A stretch of 64,000 nt of DNA, taken from Verrucomicrobiota bacterium (GTDB taxonomy: Bacteria > Verrucomicrobiota > Verrucomicrobiia > Limisphaerales > JAEYXS01). How positions within the stretch are numbered: the stretch's first letter is position 1; every line of letters begins with the position of its first letter. The translations under genes were made by a program, and so were the position numbers. A model generated the notes under the pieces. That model saw nothing but the letters and a program-made list of their open reading frames with translations, was not told the origin of the DNA and ran no database searches. Positions 27,496-35,249 of this stretch are shown in pieces. Where the stretch lies: assembly GCA_023431185.1 (NCBI GenBank), contig JAEYXS010000026.1:1-64000 (forward strand), in the 5' to 3' direction.

Positions 27496-28446
27496 TTACC
27501 CCCATTCTTTTCACGGTCGCCTTCCGCCCCCCACGCCGTCCCTTCCCGTTGGCACTTCGCATTTCATACCGCCCAACTTACTACGGCCACTAGGACAACC
27601 GCTGTCCTACCCCCCTGCCTCAAAAAAAATATTTCCAACACCTAACGAGCTGCAAAATAACGTGTTACAACAAAAACACCCGTTGCCACCCAAAAAATCT
27701 TCCGCCCACCAGCCAAAAACTGCCCCGCCCCTCGGGAGGGACCGCATGTTGCGGTCCCAAACCAAAATCCCCCCATTTCACTCGCCTTCCCACCTCGACA
27801 CTTGTGTACAAGTGCCGAGGTTTTCTACCAAATCTCGCCTCCGACCGCCAAATCCCGCCTCCCGCGCCACGACCCGACATCATGCCTGGATAGGCCGCCC
27901 ACGCCACCCCCGCTTCTCCATTCCACTATCATGCCGCGACCTTACCCCACCTGCTATGACATCCGCTGTCATACCTGAAAAATAATTGAAAAATCTTTTC
28001 CCCATGGCTCTTGTAGTGCCAGTTTACCCCGGCAATTTGTCGGGGCGGCACGACTTGATGGTAGCCGTGGATGCAATCCACGGTCACCGTGTCCCATGAT
28101 AACCGCGTCGCGTAGCGACGCCTGATCATTTCGTAGTGTAAACGTCATTCTCCTCAGCGCTCTTCTCCATGTCCCCCGCATCTTAACTCCCTTTTTTTGT
28201 TCTTCATTCTCAATACTACCTCCCTGCGTTTTACCCCACCCCCCTGTGACTATGGATGTCACAGGGGTAAAATAATAAAACGTTTCCCGCCCTCCTTCCG
28301 AGTGGTCCGCGCATTCTGTGGTTTCTCTTTTTCTCTCCCATTCTTTTTTCTCCCCATCTGTGTATTTCCGTGTTCCATCCGTGGCTAAAAATCCTTCTCG
28401 ATGTTCGATGTTTGCCTTTCTCCCCATTCCCTCTATCCTCCCCTCC
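27496..28446. other. Repeat-rich intergenic region (about 950 bp) without a convincing gene
   Basis: The region between the divergent zwf and sulfatase genes is pyrimidine-rich on the + strand and carries many small palindromes. A TAGGACA/TGTCCTA hairpin is at 27591-27609, a GGGACCGCA hairpin with a TGT loop at 27738-27758, and a 28-bp palindrome at 27793-27820. A CCGTGGAT hairpin with a GCA loop is at 28065-28083, a GCGTCGC hairpin with a GTA loop at 28105-28121, and a CCCCTGTGAC hairpin at 28242-28268. Open frames here are proline-rich artefacts. Promoters for both neighbours must lie within it, but none is clear. Confidence 0.7.
27793..27820. repeat. 28-bp palindromic repeat, copy A
   Basis: A near-perfect palindrome whose arms read CCTCG(A/G)CACTTG around a TGTA centre. 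The same palindrome occurs at 56782-56809. The match extends into the right flank, where the reverse complement of 27821-27832 (TTGGTAGAAAA) matches TTGGTAGATAA to the left of copy B. Confidence 0.75.
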
Positions 28447-29946
28447 ATGAAATCCCTGTCCCGCCTATCGCTGGCCTTGCTCGCCCTCTGCGCCTGCGCA
28501 TTCAGCCTTTCCACGCCTGCCCAAGCAGCGGAAGCCAAGAAATACAACGTCCTCTTCTTCGCCGTCGATGACCTCCGCCCGGAGTTCGGCGCCTATGACA
28601 GCAAGATCGTGAAGAGCCCGAACCTTGATGCCCTCGCCGCCAAGGGCCTCACCTTCCAGCGCGCCTACTGCCAGCAGGCCGTCTGCTCGCCGTCCCGCTC
28701 CAGCATCCTTACCGGCACGCGACCCGACACCACCAAGGTCTGGGACCTCGAGACCCATTTCCGCAAAGCCCTCCCCGACACCATCACCCTGCCGCAACAT
28801 TTCAAGAACAACGGCTACTTCGTCCAAGGCATGGGCAAGCTCTACCACGGCGGCTTCGACGACCCGCAATCCTGGTCCACCCCGTGGACGAATCCGAAAG
28901 CCAAAGGCTACGCCTTGCAGGAAAATCTCGACATGGTCGCGCGCAAGGCCGAAGCCGCCAAGAAAGCGGGCAAGAAAGGGAAAGCTGCCAGCCGCTCCGC
29001 CCGTGGCCCTGCCATTGAAGCCGCCGATGTCCCGGACAACACCTTCCACGATGGCGCGCTCGCCGACATGGCCGTGGCCGCCTTGCGCGAATTGAAGGAC
29101 AAGAAACAGCCTTTCTGGCTCGGCGTCGGCTTCATCCGTCCGCACCTCCCCTTCGTCGCCCCCAAGAAATATTGGGACCTGTATGATCCCAAACAGATCG
29201 AGCTCGCCACCGTGAAGACCAAGCCCAAGGGCGCACCCGACTACGCCGTGCAACCCGGCGGCGAGATGCGCGCCTATGATGGCATCCCGAACGGCAGCAT
29301 CCCGGACGACATGGCGCGCCAGTTGAAGCACGGTTACTACGCCGCCATCAGCTACATGGATGCCCAGATGGGCAAGGTCGTCGCGGAACTCGAACGCCTC
29401 GGCCTGCGGGATGACACCATCATCATCCTCTGGGGCGACCACGGCTGGAAGCTCGGCGAATACGATGCCTGGTGCAAACACAGCAACGTGGAACTGGACA
29501 CCCGCGTCCCCCTCATCATCTCCGTCCCCGGCCAGAAAACCGCCGGCCAAAAGACCAAGGCCCTCGTGGAATTCGTGGACGTCTATCCTTCCCTCGCCGA
29601 GCTCTGCGGCCTGCCCTTGCCCAAGCATCTCGAAGGCACCAGCTTCGCCCCGCTCGTCAAAGACCCGAACCAGAAATGGAAACCCGCCGCCTTCAGCCAA
29701 TATCCGCGCGCGGTATCCGGCCAGCAGCTCATGGGCTACTCCATGCGCACGGACCGCTACCGCTTCACCCGCTGGGTAGGCCGCCAGGATCACTCCAAAC
29801 TCGATGCCGTGGAACTCTACGACCTTCAGACCGACCCGCTCGCCACCGTGAATATCGCCAATGAACCGAAAAACGCGAAGTTGGTGGAAGAACTCACCGA
29901 GCAATGGAAAAAAGGCTGGCAGGCCGCGCAGTTGAAGGGGAAGTGA
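28447..29946 (+). CDS. Secreted sulfatase, iduronate-2-sulfatase-like
   Basis: A 499-residue exported sulfatase of the alkaline-phosphatase superfamily. The signal peptide covers about residues 1-28 (LSLALLALCACAFSLSTPAQA). The metal-binding start is NVLFFAVDDLRPEFGAYD. The modified catalytic cysteine is in CSPSRSSILTGTRPDTT, where Cys becomes formylglycine. The C-terminal metal site is IILWGDHGWKLGEYDAWCKHS. The layout matches iduronate-2-sulfatase-like enzymes that desulfate polysaccharides. A lysine-rich insertion near residues 170-185 is unusual. I chose the ATG at 28447, since the upstream frame lies in repeat DNA. The required formylglycine maturase is not in the window. Confidence 0.9.
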   Translation: MKSLSRLSLALLALCACAFSLSTPAQAAEAKKYNVLFFAVDDLRPEFGAYDSKIVKSPNLDALAAKGLTFQRAYCQQAVCSPSRSSILTGTRPDTTKVWDLETHFRKALPDTITLPQHFKNNGYFVQGMGKLYHGGFDDPQSWSTPWTNPKAKGYALQENLDMVARKAEAAKKAGKKGKAASRSARGPAIEAADVPDNTFHDGALADMAVAALRELKDKKQPFWLGVGFIRPHLPFVAPKKYWDLYDPKQIELATVKTKPKGAPDYAVQPGGEMRAYDGIPNGSIPDDMARQLKHGYYAAISYMDAQMGKVVAELERLGLRDDTIIILWGDHGWKLGEYDAWCKHSNVELDTRVPLIISVPGQKTAGQKTKALVEFVDVYPSLAELCGLPLPKHLEGTSFAPLVKDPNQKWKPAAFSQYPRAVSGQQLMGYSMRTDRYRFTRWVGRQDHSKLDAVELYDLQTDPLATVNIANEPKNAKLVEELTEQWKKGWQAAQLKGK

Positions 29947-30002
29947 ATCGCTGGGCCATTAGGCGCACACACGGACCGAAAAGTGCCACATGATGGGCCG
30001 GA

Positions 30003-30080
30003 ATGCCTTTGGCCCAAAGGGCCAAGAGAGTCCAGCCTAGGGCAATGGCCGCACTCAAGCGGCTGTTGCCCTAGGTTTAC
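30003..30080. repeat. Dispersed compound hairpin repeat, copy 1
   Basis: A TTGGCCC/GGGCCAA hairpin with an AAA loop (30009-30025) is followed by a long CCTAGGGCA hairpin (30036-30075, 15 of 17 pairs). The reverse complement has the same order and linker words as the element at 53541-53592, including CTGGA(C/T)TCT(C/T)TTGGCCC. It lies between the convergent sulfatase and AIM24-like genes. Confidence 0.65.
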
Positions 30081-30121
30081 CAAGTTCTAAATCCATGTGC
30101 CCTGAGGGGGCACCAGAAACT

Positions 30122-30922
30122 TTACGAATTATCCCCATCCAGCAACCCGCCCAATCCGCCCAACATCGAGCCCTCACCCACGCCCCGGCCACCGGCGCGC
30201 GGAGCCGATGCGATGATCCGGTCCGCCAGCCGGCTGAACGGCAGCGATTGCATCCACACCCGGCCCGGTCCCCGCAAGGTCGCGAAGAACAGGCCTTCCC
30301 CGCCGAAGAACGCCGTTTTGATGCCGCCCACGAACTGGATGTCGAAATCCACCGTCGGCTGGAACGCCACCACGCAGCCCGTATCCACCCGCAACGTCTC
30401 GCCCGGTGCCAGATCGCGCTGATGCAACGTGCCGCCCGCATGGATGAACGCCCACCCATCCCCCTGCAACCGCTGCATGATGAAGCCCTCGCCGCCGAAG
30501 AGACCCGTGCCGATCTTCTTGTTGAAGGCGATGCCCACACTCACCCCCTTCGCCGCGCACAGGAATGAATCCTTCTGGCTGATAAGCTCCCCGCCCAACT
30601 CGCTCAGATGCACCGGGATGATCTTGCCCGGATACGGCGCGCCGAAGGCCATCTTCTTCTTGCCCATGCCTTGGTTGTAAAAAACCGTCATGAACAGCGA
30701 TTCCCCCGTGAGCAGCCGCTTCCCCGCACCCATCAGCGAGCCGAAGAACCCCTTGTTCTGCTGCGAGCCATCGCCAAAGACCGTCTCCATGGCGATGCCA
30801 TCCTCCATGTACATCATGCCGCCCGCCTCGGCCACCACGGCCTCCTGCGGGTCCAGCTCCACCTCCACAAACTGCATGTCATCCCCGTAAATCCGGTAAT
30901 CGATCTCGTGCATCGCATTCAT
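30122..30922 (-). CDS. AIM24/TIGR00266 family protein
   Basis: A 266-residue protein of the TIGR00266 (AIM24-like) family, a beta-rich trimeric fold with no known bacterial reaction. Family marks are DMQFVEVELDPQEAVVAEAG, GGMMYMEDGIAMET, the central FFNQ-like FMTVFYNQG, GKIIPVHLSELGGELISQKD and GGIKTAFFGGEGLFFATLRG. The C-terminus ends in a glycine-rich tail (GGLGGLLDG), common in members linked to membranes. The first ATG is at 30922 and a second at 30913 is equally possible. It converges with the sulfatase across a dispersed repeat. Confidence 0.88.
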   Translation of the reverse strand: MNAMHEIDYRIYGDDMQFVEVELDPQEAVVAEAGGMMYMEDGIAMETVFGDGSQQNKGFFGSLMGAGKRLLTGESLFMTVFYNQGMGKKKMAFGAPYPGKIIPVHLSELGGELISQKDSFLCAAKGVSVGIAFNKKIGTGLFGGEGFIMQRLQGDGWAFIHAGGTLHQRDLAPGETLRVDTGCVVAFQPTVDFDIQFVGGIKTAFFGGEGLFFATLRGPGRVWMQSLPFSRLADRIIASAPRAGGRGVGEGSMLGGLGGLLDGDNS

Positions 30923-31113
30923 AATTCAAAAAATAGGTTGTTCAGCGCGTTATTGGACTACCGGCAAAGAAAAATGTTCACCAGTGGAAAGCCGCGGCCA
31001 GTTTATAATGTCCGTGACGGCGCCAAGCCACCCGGCGATTGCCGCCCACCCCATCTATTCAAAAAACGATTGGCCTTGCCTCTCAATTGTTCGATGCTGG
31101 CCGTGACGTGCTA

Positions 31114-31135
31114 AAGGCCGGATTGAACCGGCCTT
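31114..31135. repeat. Hairpin upstream of the DUF5069 gene
   Basis: A perfect 8-bp stem AAGGCCGG/CCGGCCTT with a 6-base loop ends 17 bp before the ATG of the DUF5069 gene. It could be a leader structure affecting translation or a remnant repeat. The position, between divergent genes, does not suit a terminator. Confidence 0.4.
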
Positions 31136-31152
31136 GATCGTTTATCCACACC

Positions 31153-31605
31153 ATGAAGATCGATGGCATCAAAGGCTGTTACGAAAAGACCCGCGGCATT
31201 TTCTACTTCGCGCGCATGTGTTCAAAGATCCGGCTGCACGCCGCCGGCAAACTGCCGGCAGATTATTTCGACATGCTCGGCCAAGGCTTCGATGGCCGCA
31301 CCTGCCGCTATCTGGAAGTCCGTTACGAGGATGTGAAGAGCCTCGTACTCGCCGGTAAGTCCGATGCCGAAGTGCTCGAATGGTGCGAAGCCAATGGCCG
31401 TCGCCTCACTGACGAGCAGATCCTCATCTACAACAGCTTCATGAGCAAACGCGGCTGGCGCGATGACGAGACGGACGGCTTCATCCCCGACATGATCAAG
31501 CAATACGGCTTCCCGGATGACGGCAAGGTCATCACCGATTTCGACCTCATCGAGATGGACGAAGGCCGCTGGTATCAGGACCAGTGGCGTGATGCCTGGA
31601 AGTGA
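31153..31605 (+). CDS. DUF5069 domain protein
   Basis: A 150-residue protein of the DUF5069 family, found mostly in Verrucomicrobia and Planctomycetes; function unknown. Family-like features are GCYEKTRGIFYFARMCSKIR at the N-terminus, LPADYFDMLGQGFDGRTCRY, the central EWCEANGRRLTDEQILIYN, and the acidic C-terminal DLIEMDEGRWYQ. There is no signal or membrane helix, so it is cytoplasmic. The start is the ATG at 31153. A hairpin sits just upstream. The gene is divergent from the AIM24-like gene. Confidence 0.85.
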   Translation: MKIDGIKGCYEKTRGIFYFARMCSKIRLHAAGKLPADYFDMLGQGFDGRTCRYLEVRYEDVKSLVLAGKSDAEVLEWCEANGRRLTDEQILIYNSFMSKRGWRDDETDGFIPDMIKQYGFPDDGKVITDFDLIEMDEGRWYQDQWRDAWK

Positions 31606-31815
31606 TTAGGCGCATCCCGCATGCGGAACGCAGCAACATCCGCCAGCCCCACCTGTTGAGTTCATCAAAGTCATCCGACCAGTTTCCCCATATCTGCGTC
31701 TATCCGCGTCCATCTGCGGTTAAATCCCTTCGTCTTCTCCTCCAAATCTGTTCATCTATGTCCATTTCACCCCGGCTGATGTCGGGGCTGCGGATAATCC
31801 CCCCTGAAAAACCGG
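31606..31815. other. Intergenic spacer with degenerate word repeats
   Basis: No gene is seen. The stretch at about 31688-31726 is built from related words (ATCTGCGTC, TATCCGCGTC, CATCTGCGGTTAAA). It resembles 28358-28394, ahead of the sulfatase gene. The leuA promoter starts directly downstream. Confidence 0.5.
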
Positions 31816-31844
31816 TTGACGCTCCGCCCGTCCAAGGCTATCCC
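31816..31844 (+). promoter_or_regulatory. Candidate promoter of the leuA leader
   Basis: TTGACG (31816-31821) and TATCCC (31839-31844) are separated by 17 bp. The -35 element is good, the -10 only partial. Transcription would start near 31851, next to the GTG of the leader peptide, so the leader may be translated without a ribosome site. This is inferred from sequence alone. Confidence 0.45.
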
Positions 31845-31851
31845 TCTTAAC

Positions 31852-31926
31852 GTGAATTATTCACTAAACCTTCGACTGTCGTTGAACGCGCTGCTGCTTA
31901 GCCGCGCGGTGGTCGGGGTTTGGTAG
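31852..31926 (+). CDS. Leucine-rich leader peptide of the leuA attenuator
   Basis: A 24-codon frame from GTG at 31852 to TAG at 31924-31926. Seven codons are leucine (CTA, CTT, CTG, TTG, CTG, CTG, CTT), with three consecutive leucine codons at 31891-31899 and three valines near the end (GTG, GTC, GTT). It ends 18 bp before a terminator hairpin that precedes leuA. This is the classic layout of a branched-chain amino-acid leader: ribosomes stalling for lack of charged leucyl-tRNA would change the fold of the downstream RNA. No ribosome site is visible, so translation may be leaderless. Confidence 0.75.
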   Translation: MNYSLNLRLSLNALLLSRAVVGVW

Positions 31927-31976
31927 AATCGCAACAAGATTTCGCCCCCACCGCCGCCTCGGCGGTGGGGGTTTTG
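31852..31976 (+). promoter_or_regulatory. Transcription attenuator controlling leuA
   Basis: A perfect 11-bp GC-rich stem (arms 31945-31955 and 31961-31971, 5-base loop) followed by TTTT is a terminator located 60 bp before leuA. Its left arm contains CCACCGC (31948-31954), which is complementary to GCGGTGG at 31906-31912 inside the leader frame. This gives two mutually exclusive pairings, an antiterminator and a terminator. The leucine codons just upstream provide the sensing element. The conclusion that leuA is regulated by leucine supply is inferred from this architecture. Confidence 0.75.
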
Positions 31977-32034
31977 TATTTCCACAGCCGGGATTGCGCG
32001 TGATGGGCGATAAGAAGAAGAAAGAAGTCAGAAC

Positions 32035-33690
32035 ATGTTAAAGAACCCAGCAACGAAGTACCGTCCGTTCCCGCCGGTTCAGTTACCGAACCGGCAGTGG
32101 CCCTCCCGTGTCCTCACGCAAGCCCCCATCTGGTGCAGCGTGGACCTGCGCGATGGCAACCAGGCCCTCGCCGTGCCCATGAACGTGGCCCAGAAGCTGG
32201 AGCTTTTTCAGGCGCTGGTGAAGTGCGGGTTCAAGCAGATCGAGGTCGGCTTTCCGTCGGCCTCAAACACCGAGTTCGCCTTCAACCGCCTGCTCATCGA
32301 GAAGGGCCACATCCCCGATGACGTCGCCATCCAGGTGCTCGTGCAGGCGCGCGAGGACTTGATCGAGCGCACCGTCGAATCCTTGATCGGCGCGAAGAAG
32401 GTCATCATCCATTTGTATAACTCCACGTCTCCTGCGCAACGCCGCGTCGTCTTCGGCAAGACGAAGGACGAGATCAAAGCCATCGCCGTGCAGGGTGCCA
32501 AGTGGATCAAAGAACGCTTGCACCGCTTGAAGGGCACGGAAGTAGTCTTGCAATACTCTCCGGAGAGCTTCTCGGCTACGGAAGTGGAATTCGCCAAGGA
32601 AATCTCCGAGGCCGTGATGGATGTGTGGCAGCCCACGCCGCAGAACAAGATGATCCTGAACCTCCCGGATACCGTGGAGGTCGCGATGCCGAATGTGTAT
32701 GCGGACCAGATCGAATGGATCTGCACGAACATCAAGAACCGTGACTCGCTCATCATCAGCCTGCACACGCACAATGACCGCAGCACGGGCGTAGCCGCCA
32801 CGGAGTTGGGCATGCTGGCCGGTGCGGATCGCGTGGAAGGCACGCTCTTCGGCAACGGCGAGCGCACGGGCAATCTCGACATCATCATCGTGGCGATGAA
32901 CTTGTACATGCACGGCATCGACCCGAAATTGGATTTCACGAATTTGAATGCCATCCGTGAAGTCTATGAACGCTGCACCGGCATGACCGTTCCCGCCCGC
33001 CAGCCATACTCCGGCGAACTCGTGTTCACCGCCTTCAGCGGTTCGCATCAGGACGCCATCAAGAAGGGTTTGGCCGAATGGGCCAAGGGCGAGCAGAAGT
33101 ATTGGGATGTGCCGTACCTCACCATCGACCCCGCGGATATCGGGCGCGAGTATCACGAGGTCATCCGCGTGAACAGCCAGTCCGGCAAGGGCGGCGTGGC
33201 GTATCTTCTGGAAAGCGAATTCGGCATCGAATTGCCGAAGGACATGCAGCGCGAGTTCGGTCCGATCGCGAACGACCTCGTCGATGCCTTGGGCCGCGAA
33301 GTGAAGGCCGAAGAATTGAAGGCGATGTTCTGGAAGGAATACATCGAGCGCGACACGCCGTGGAAGCTGAACCACTTCCACGCCGATGGCCTGGAAGGCG
33401 TCTTCCGCAGCCGGGCCTCGGTTTTCCGTGATGGCAAAGAGCTGGCCCTGACCGGCGAAGGCAACGGTCCGATCGCCGCTTTCGTGAATTCGCTCACGCA
33501 AGCCGGTGCGCCGAAGTTCGAGGTGGGCTACTACAAGGAGCACGCCCTAAGCTCGGGTGATTCGGCGTTCGCCATCGCCTACATCCAGATTAAGCTGCCC
33601 AATGGCAAAACCCGCTGGGGCGCCGGAGTGGATACCAACATCGAACTGGCCTCCATCAAGGCGATCATCAGCGCGCTGAACCGGATCTAA
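32035..33690 (+). CDS. leuA: 2-isopropylmalate synthase, long (type 2) form
   Basis: A 551-residue enzyme condensing acetyl-CoA with 2-ketoisovalerate, the first committed step of leucine synthesis. The N-terminus (YRPFPPVQLPNRQWPSR) and length identify the LeuA2 type also found in fungi and actinobacteria. The metal and substrate site SVDLRDGNQAL, IEVGFPSAS, the HTHND motif and GNGERTGNLD are intact. The C-terminal 150 residues form the leucine-binding regulatory domain. The ATG at 32035 is the natural start. A leucine attenuator precedes the gene, so it appears controlled both allosterically and by transcription. Confidence 0.94.
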   Translation: MLKNPATKYRPFPPVQLPNRQWPSRVLTQAPIWCSVDLRDGNQALAVPMNVAQKLELFQALVKCGFKQIEVGFPSASNTEFAFNRLLIEKGHIPDDVAIQVLVQAREDLIERTVESLIGAKKVIIHLYNSTSPAQRRVVFGKTKDEIKAIAVQGAKWIKERLHRLKGTEVVLQYSPESFSATEVEFAKEISEAVMDVWQPTPQNKMILNLPDTVEVAMPNVYADQIEWICTNIKNRDSLIISLHTHNDRSTGVAATELGMLAGADRVEGTLFGNGERTGNLDIIIVAMNLYMHGIDPKLDFTNLNAIREVYERCTGMTVPARQPYSGELVFTAFSGSHQDAIKKGLAEWAKGEQKYWDVPYLTIDPADIGREYHEVIRVNSQSGKGGVAYLLESEFGIELPKDMQREFGPIANDLVDALGREVKAEELKAMFWKEYIERDTPWKLNHFHADGLEGVFRSRASVFRDGKELALTGEGNGPIAAFVNSLTQAGAPKFEVGYYKEHALSSGDSAFAIAYIQIKLPNGKTRWGAGVDTNIELASIKAIISALNRI

Positions 33691-33706
33691 AGTTCTTACA
33701 CTTGGG

Positions 33707-33728
33707 AGGGACGGCACATACCGTCCCT
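33707..33728. terminator. Hairpin after leuA, possible terminator
   Basis: An 8-bp stem AGGGACGG/CCGTCCCT with a 6-base loop lies 16 bp after the leuA stop. The following T-run is weak (TTCC), so it may be a dispersed hairpin repeat used as a terminator. It shares the GGGAGGGAC lead-in with the hairpin at 27738. Confidence 0.5.
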
Positions 33729-33774
33729 TCCAATTCCAGCTTGGACAAGGGGCAGATTGTGTTAGAGTGAAGTC

Positions 33775-33963
33775 ATGTCAGAGCGAATCTCCAGCAATCC
33801 CGATGTCTGCAACGGCAAACCCGTTGTGCGCGGCACGCGTATCACGGTGCAGACGATTTTGGAGTTCTTGGCCGCGGGTGATTCGCCTGAGGAACTGCTC
33901 GAAGAATATCCGGCGCTAACCAAGCAGGATATTCACGCCTGCTTGAACTATGCCTCACAGTAG
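33775..33963 (+). CDS. DUF433 antitoxin-like protein, without a toxin neighbour
   Basis: A 62-residue DUF433 protein, a family with a helix-turn-helix fold that usually acts as the antitoxin to a DUF5615/PIN-type toxin. The complete motif is ISSNPDVCNGKPVVRGTRIT, followed by the typical EFLAAGDSPEELLEEYPALT and DIHACLNYAS. The ATG is at 33775. Such genes are normally followed within a few bases by the toxin gene; here the next 237 bp contain no such frame, so it is a solitary antitoxin, possibly a remnant. Confidence 0.85.
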   Translation: MSERISSNPDVCNGKPVVRGTRITVQTILEFLAAGDSPEELLEEYPALTKQDIHACLNYASQ

Positions 33964-34200
33964 GAAGGTATCTCTTCATTCGGGTTAGTCTCCAGTGCTT
34001 TTTCACCGCAGTTCCTTCGTTTACTTGCAGCCAGAGCGGGGTTAGGTTGTCCCCATGTTGAAAGCCCTGCCATCTGCCTTGCCTGAACGGCTGCTGCCCG
34101 CATCTCTCCCTGTAGCCTGTTTATTGCAAGGTTGAAGCCGGTGATTTCAGCGAAAGAGGTTGAACGGGAACCAGTTTCGAACGTCTGAACCTAATAACTC

Positions 34201-35232
34201 ATGAGTAACGTTGCCCCCCATGCCCCCTTGTCCGGCACCTCCGAACGGGATGTCGCCGCCATCGATGAAATGCGCGACCTCTACCAGCAGATGGGCAAGG
34301 AGGTCGGCAAGGTCATCATCGGCCAGGAACAGGTCATCGAACAGCTCCTCATCGCCATCCTCGCCCGCGGTCATGCGCTGCTCATGGGCGTGCCCGGTTT
34401 GGCCAAGACCACCATGGTCAATGCCCTCTCGGAGGTCATGTCCCTGAGCTTCAACCGCATCCAGTTCACCCCGGACCTGATGCCCTCGGACATCACCGGC
34501 ACGGACATCTTGCAAGACACCGACCAGCCCGGGCGTCGTGCGTTCGTGTTCGTGAAAGGCCCCATCTTCTCGAACATCGTGCTGGCGGATGAGATCAACC
34601 GCACACCGCCCAAGACGCAATCCGCGCTGCTGGAGGCGATGCAGGAGCACAAGGTCACCGCGTCCGGCCGCATGTTCCCGCTGCCTTCACCGTTCTTCGT
34701 ACTGGCCACGCAGAATCCCATCGAGCAGGAAGGCACGTATTCGTTGCCGGAAGCGCAGCTAGATCGCTTCATGTTCTTCATCCATGTGGATTACCCGTCC
34801 CTGCTGGAGGAACGCCGCATCGCCCGCGAGACGACCGGTGCCAAGCACGGGGCGTTGAACAAGCTCATCAATGGCGAGCAGGTGCTGGCCTTCCAGCAAC
34901 TCGTGGAACGTGTGCCGGTGCCGGATCATATCTATGATCTCGCGGTGGACCTTGTGCGCATGACGCGCCCGAATGCGGAAGGCGTGCCCGAATGGATCCG
35001 CAAGTGGGTCACTTGGGGCGCGGGTCCGCGAGCGGTGCAGTATCTTATCCGTGGTGCCAAGGCCCACGCCGTCCTGCACGGCAGCTATCTCGTGCGCACG
35101 GAAGACATCGAGGCCGTGGCGAAGCCCGTGCTGACGCACCGCATCCTCACGAACTTCCAGGCGCAGTCGGAAGGCATCACCAGCCCGCACATCATCGGGC
35201 GGTTGATCGAGACGTTGCGCGGTGACAAGTAG
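34201..35232 (+). CDS. MoxR family AAA+ ATPase
   Basis: A 343-residue AAA+ ATPase of the MoxR group, chaperone-like proteins that work with VWA-domain partners to mature or assemble protein complexes. Walker A is GVPGLAKTTMV, Walker B is VLADEINRTPP, the sensor-1 region is LATQNPIEQEGTY, and the arginine-rich ERRIARETT region follows. The ATG at 34201 starts a short acidic N-terminus. It is first in a run of eight same-strand genes: MoxR, DUF58, BatA-like, VWA, coiled-coil, cyclase-fold, and two secreted proteins. Confidence 0.93.
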   Translation: MSNVAPHAPLSGTSERDVAAIDEMRDLYQQMGKEVGKVIIGQEQVIEQLLIAILARGHALLMGVPGLAKTTMVNALSEVMSLSFNRIQFTPDLMPSDITGTDILQDTDQPGRRAFVFVKGPIFSNIVLADEINRTPPKTQSALLEAMQEHKVTASGRMFPLPSPFFVLATQNPIEQEGTYSLPEAQLDRFMFFIHVDYPSLLEERRIARETTGAKHGALNKLINGEQVLAFQQLVERVPVPDHIYDLAVDLVRMTRPNAEGVPEWIRKWVTWGAGPRAVQYLIRGAKAHAVLHGSYLVRTEDIEAVAKPVLTHRILTNFQAQSEGITSPHIIGRLIETLRGDK

Positions 35233-35249
35233 CAAACCCGGCAAGCCCC

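Noticed and set aside
27473..27985. A 170-residue proline-rich open frame
   Set aside because: It lies in pyrimidine-rich repeat DNA, has no family-like segment or ribosome site, and overlaps several hairpins.
34054..34134. A 26-codon frame with several leucines upstream of the MoxR gene
   Set aside because: It has no ribosome site, no run of leucine codons and no terminator or alternative hairpin behind it, unlike the leuA leader.
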